Source: Streptomyces sp. H27-H5
Lineage (GTDB): Bacteria; Actinomycetota; Actinomycetes; Streptomycetales; Streptomycetaceae
NCBI RefSeq assembly: GCF_026627505.1
Contig: NZ_JAPNLK010000029.1
Span: 24,124-88,123, forward strand
Direction: 5' to 3'
Length of the DNA stretch: 64,000 bases
A program made the translations under genes and the position numbers. The notes beneath the pieces are model-generated. The model was not told the origin of the DNA, did not search any database, and saw only the letters and a list, made by a program, of their open reading frames with translations. This document shows positions 63,002 to 64,000 of the stretch, piece by piece (position 1 is the first letter of the stretch; each line of letters begins with the position of its first letter).

Positions 63002-63382
63002 TCAGTTCTTGTCGGGCAGGGCCAGGTTCACGGCCCAGGAGACGATGGAGATGATCAGACCACCCACGAGGGCGGTCCAGAAGCCGTCGACGTGGAAGCT
63101 GAGGTCGAACTGCTTGGCAAGCCAGGAGGTCAGCAGCAACATCAAGGCGTTCACGACGAGGGTGAAGAGGCCGAGGGTGAGGACGAACAAGGGGAGTGAG
63201 AGCAACTTCACCACGGGCTTGACGATGAAGTTGACCAGGCCGAAGACCAGGGCGACCAGGATCAGGGTGATCGCGCGTCGGCCCGTGCTGCTGCCGTCGT
63301 CGAGTGTGATGCCGGCCAGCAACCAGATGGCGACGGCCAGGGCCGCCGCGTTCGCGAGCGTCTTGATTACGAAATTCGTCAT
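63002..63382 (-). CDS. Phage-holin-like family membrane protein
   Basis: 126 residues from ATG at 63382. Four hydrophobic segments (LANAAALAVAIWLLAGITL; ITLILVALVFGLVNFIVKP; LPLFVLTLGLFTLVVNALML; WTALVGGLIISIVSWAVNLAL) match the widespread 4-TM 'phage holin, superfamily IV' proteins of actinobacteria. Despite the name there is no sign of a prophage here. Function unknown. First gene of the small operon with the phosphatase and PLP enzyme. Confidence 0.9.
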   Translation of the reverse strand: MTNFVIKTLANAAALAVAIWLLAGITLDDGSSTGRRAITLILVALVFGLVNFIVKPVVKLLSLPLFVLTLGLFTLVVNALMLLLTSWLAKQFDLSFHVDGFWTALVGGLIISIVSWAVNLALPDKN

Positions 63383-63469
63383 GTGCCCGATCGTTGCAGA
63401 GAAGATCCTGGCGGGACATCGGCAGATCAGCGGATCCCGCGGCACCACGGAGCAAGGGGTAGAGGAACG

Positions 63470-63787
63470 ATGAAGGTCTTCCGGCTGGATGAACTCGAAT
63501 CGGAGCGGGCCGCCAACGACGGCGCCTATCTCCAGTTCCTGCGGGAGCGGAACATGTCGGTCGGTCTGTACGCGCTGGACGCGGGGCAGAGCGACCCGCA
63601 GCAGCCGCACCGGCAGGACGAGGTGTACTACGTGGTGAGCGGCCGGGCCTCGATCACGGTCGGGGAGGAGACGGAGACGGTGGCCAACGGCAGCGTCGTC
63701 TACGTGCCGGCCGGAGTGCCGCACAGGTTCCACCACATCACCGAGCCGCTCAAGGTGTTGGTGGTGTTCTCCCCGCCGGAGGGCTGA
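63470..63787 (+). CDS. Cupin-domain protein
   Basis: 105 residues from ATG at 63470 (GAGG 5 nt upstream), a single small cupin barrel. Motif 1 is PHRQDEVYYVVSGRASITVG and motif 2 PAGVPHRFHHI, with metal-ligand His and Glu. It is probably a metal-binding sugar-isomerase or dioxygenase-like protein; substrate unknown. It diverges from the holin-like operon. Confidence 0.92.
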   Translation: MKVFRLDELESERAANDGAYLQFLRERNMSVGLYALDAGQSDPQQPHRQDEVYYVVSGRASITVGEETETVANGSVVYVPAGVPHRFHHITEPLKVLVVFSPPEG

Positions 63788-63801
63788 AGGCGAGGGTCGG
63801 G

Positions 63802-63832
63802 CCCCTGATCCCCCTAGGGGTCGGATCAGGGG
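63802..63832 (+). terminator. Terminator after the cupin gene
   Basis: CCCCTGATC (63802-63810) pairs with GATCAGGGG (63824-63832), with an inner CCCC/GGGG, 15 nt past the stop. Confidence 0.75.
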
Positions 63833-64000
63833 GTTCCGGGGGCTCGCGGGGCCCCGTTCGAAGTCGTGGCCTCCTAGTGCAGCGCGTCGCAGGTCCTTTG
63901 CCGGTTGGGCGTGGCTGGATTGGTGACGCTGTGTGAGCGCGCAGGCATCCTGCGGGAAGCGGTCCTCGGACGACCCGGCTTCGGTCCGGCACACGGTGGG
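63833..64000. other. Unassigned right edge
   Basis: 168 bases without a gene or RNA that I can support. Its lower G+C and irregular text differ from the neighbouring genes; it may be the beginning of a different element cut by the window edge. Confidence 0.3.

Noticed and set aside
63002..63382. Holin-like gene as evidence of a prophage
   Set aside because: The 4-TM family is widespread in actinobacterial chromosomes and no other phage gene is present.

Overview
This is the replication-origin region of a high-GC actinomycete chromosome, almost certainly Streptomyces. GC-rich third codon positions and frequent GTG starts run through nearly every gene. The order rnpA-rpmH-dnaA-oriC-dnaN-gnd-recF-dciA-gyrB-gyrA, continued on the other side by yidD-yidC-jag-rsmG-parA-parB, is the Streptomyces arrangement. 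Fourteen copies of the Streptomyces parS palindrome (GTTTCACGTGAAAC) are present.

Layout. 1-850: the end of an unidentified acidic protein and a poorly coding stretch with less biased codon use, stopping at a tRNA-Ala gene. 850-5000: tRNA-Ala, a helix-turn-helix protein followed by a membrane-tethered Ser/Thr kinase, a secreted anchored protein, a DLW-39 peptide and tRNA-Ile. 5.1-14.9 kb (minus strand): DUF3566, gyrA, gyrB, dciA, recF, gnd, dnaN. 14.9-15.8 kb: oriC with about 17 DnaA-box-like 9-mers. 15.8-17.6 kb: dnaA. 18.0-23.7 kb (plus): rpmH, rnpA, yidD, yidC, jag, rsmG, parA, parB. 23.8-38 kb: GNAT, trxA, trxB, anti-sigma, sigM, a pseudokinase, murJ, DUF6049, pcnB (CCA-adding enzyme), an MFS transporter and inositol-phosphate synthase. 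38.4-46.1 kb: PadR regulator, class A PBP, GT87 glycosyltransferase, alanine-racemase-like protein, FemX and a small membrane protein. 46.4-51.6 kb: rpsF-ssb-rpsR-rplI, a MATE transporter and dnaB. 51.6-64 kb: less conserved genes including DUF6193, a DIP1984 protein followed by a tRNA-like RNA, a serine hydrolase, acetyltransferases, HAD, flavohaemoprotein, NUDIX, LysR, a Cys/Met-metabolism enzyme, a phosphatase, a holin-like protein and a cupin.

How it works together. DnaA, its origin, the clamp, DnaB, its probable loader DciA, SSB and gyrase form the initiation and elongation set. ParA and ParB act on the parS array to segregate the origin. YidC, MurJ with its pseudokinase, the PBP, FemX and DUF6049 serve the cell envelope. 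SigM, its anti-sigma factor and thioredoxin/thioredoxin reductase (with a recognisable SigR-type promoter) serve redox and envelope stress. The block pcnB-DUF6049-murJ/pseudokinase-sigM-anti-sigma-trxB-trxA with parAB-rsmG-jag-yidC is also conserved near the mycobacterial origin.

The most unusual items are a tRNA-shaped RNA immediately downstream of a DIP1984 gene, a parS site at the centre of a 38-bp perfect palindrome between convergent genes, parS sites inside coding sequences and at a stop codon, and DnaA-box clusters away from oriC upstream of dnaB and of parAB. No CRISPR array, rRNA gene, complete insertion sequence or prophage was seen.
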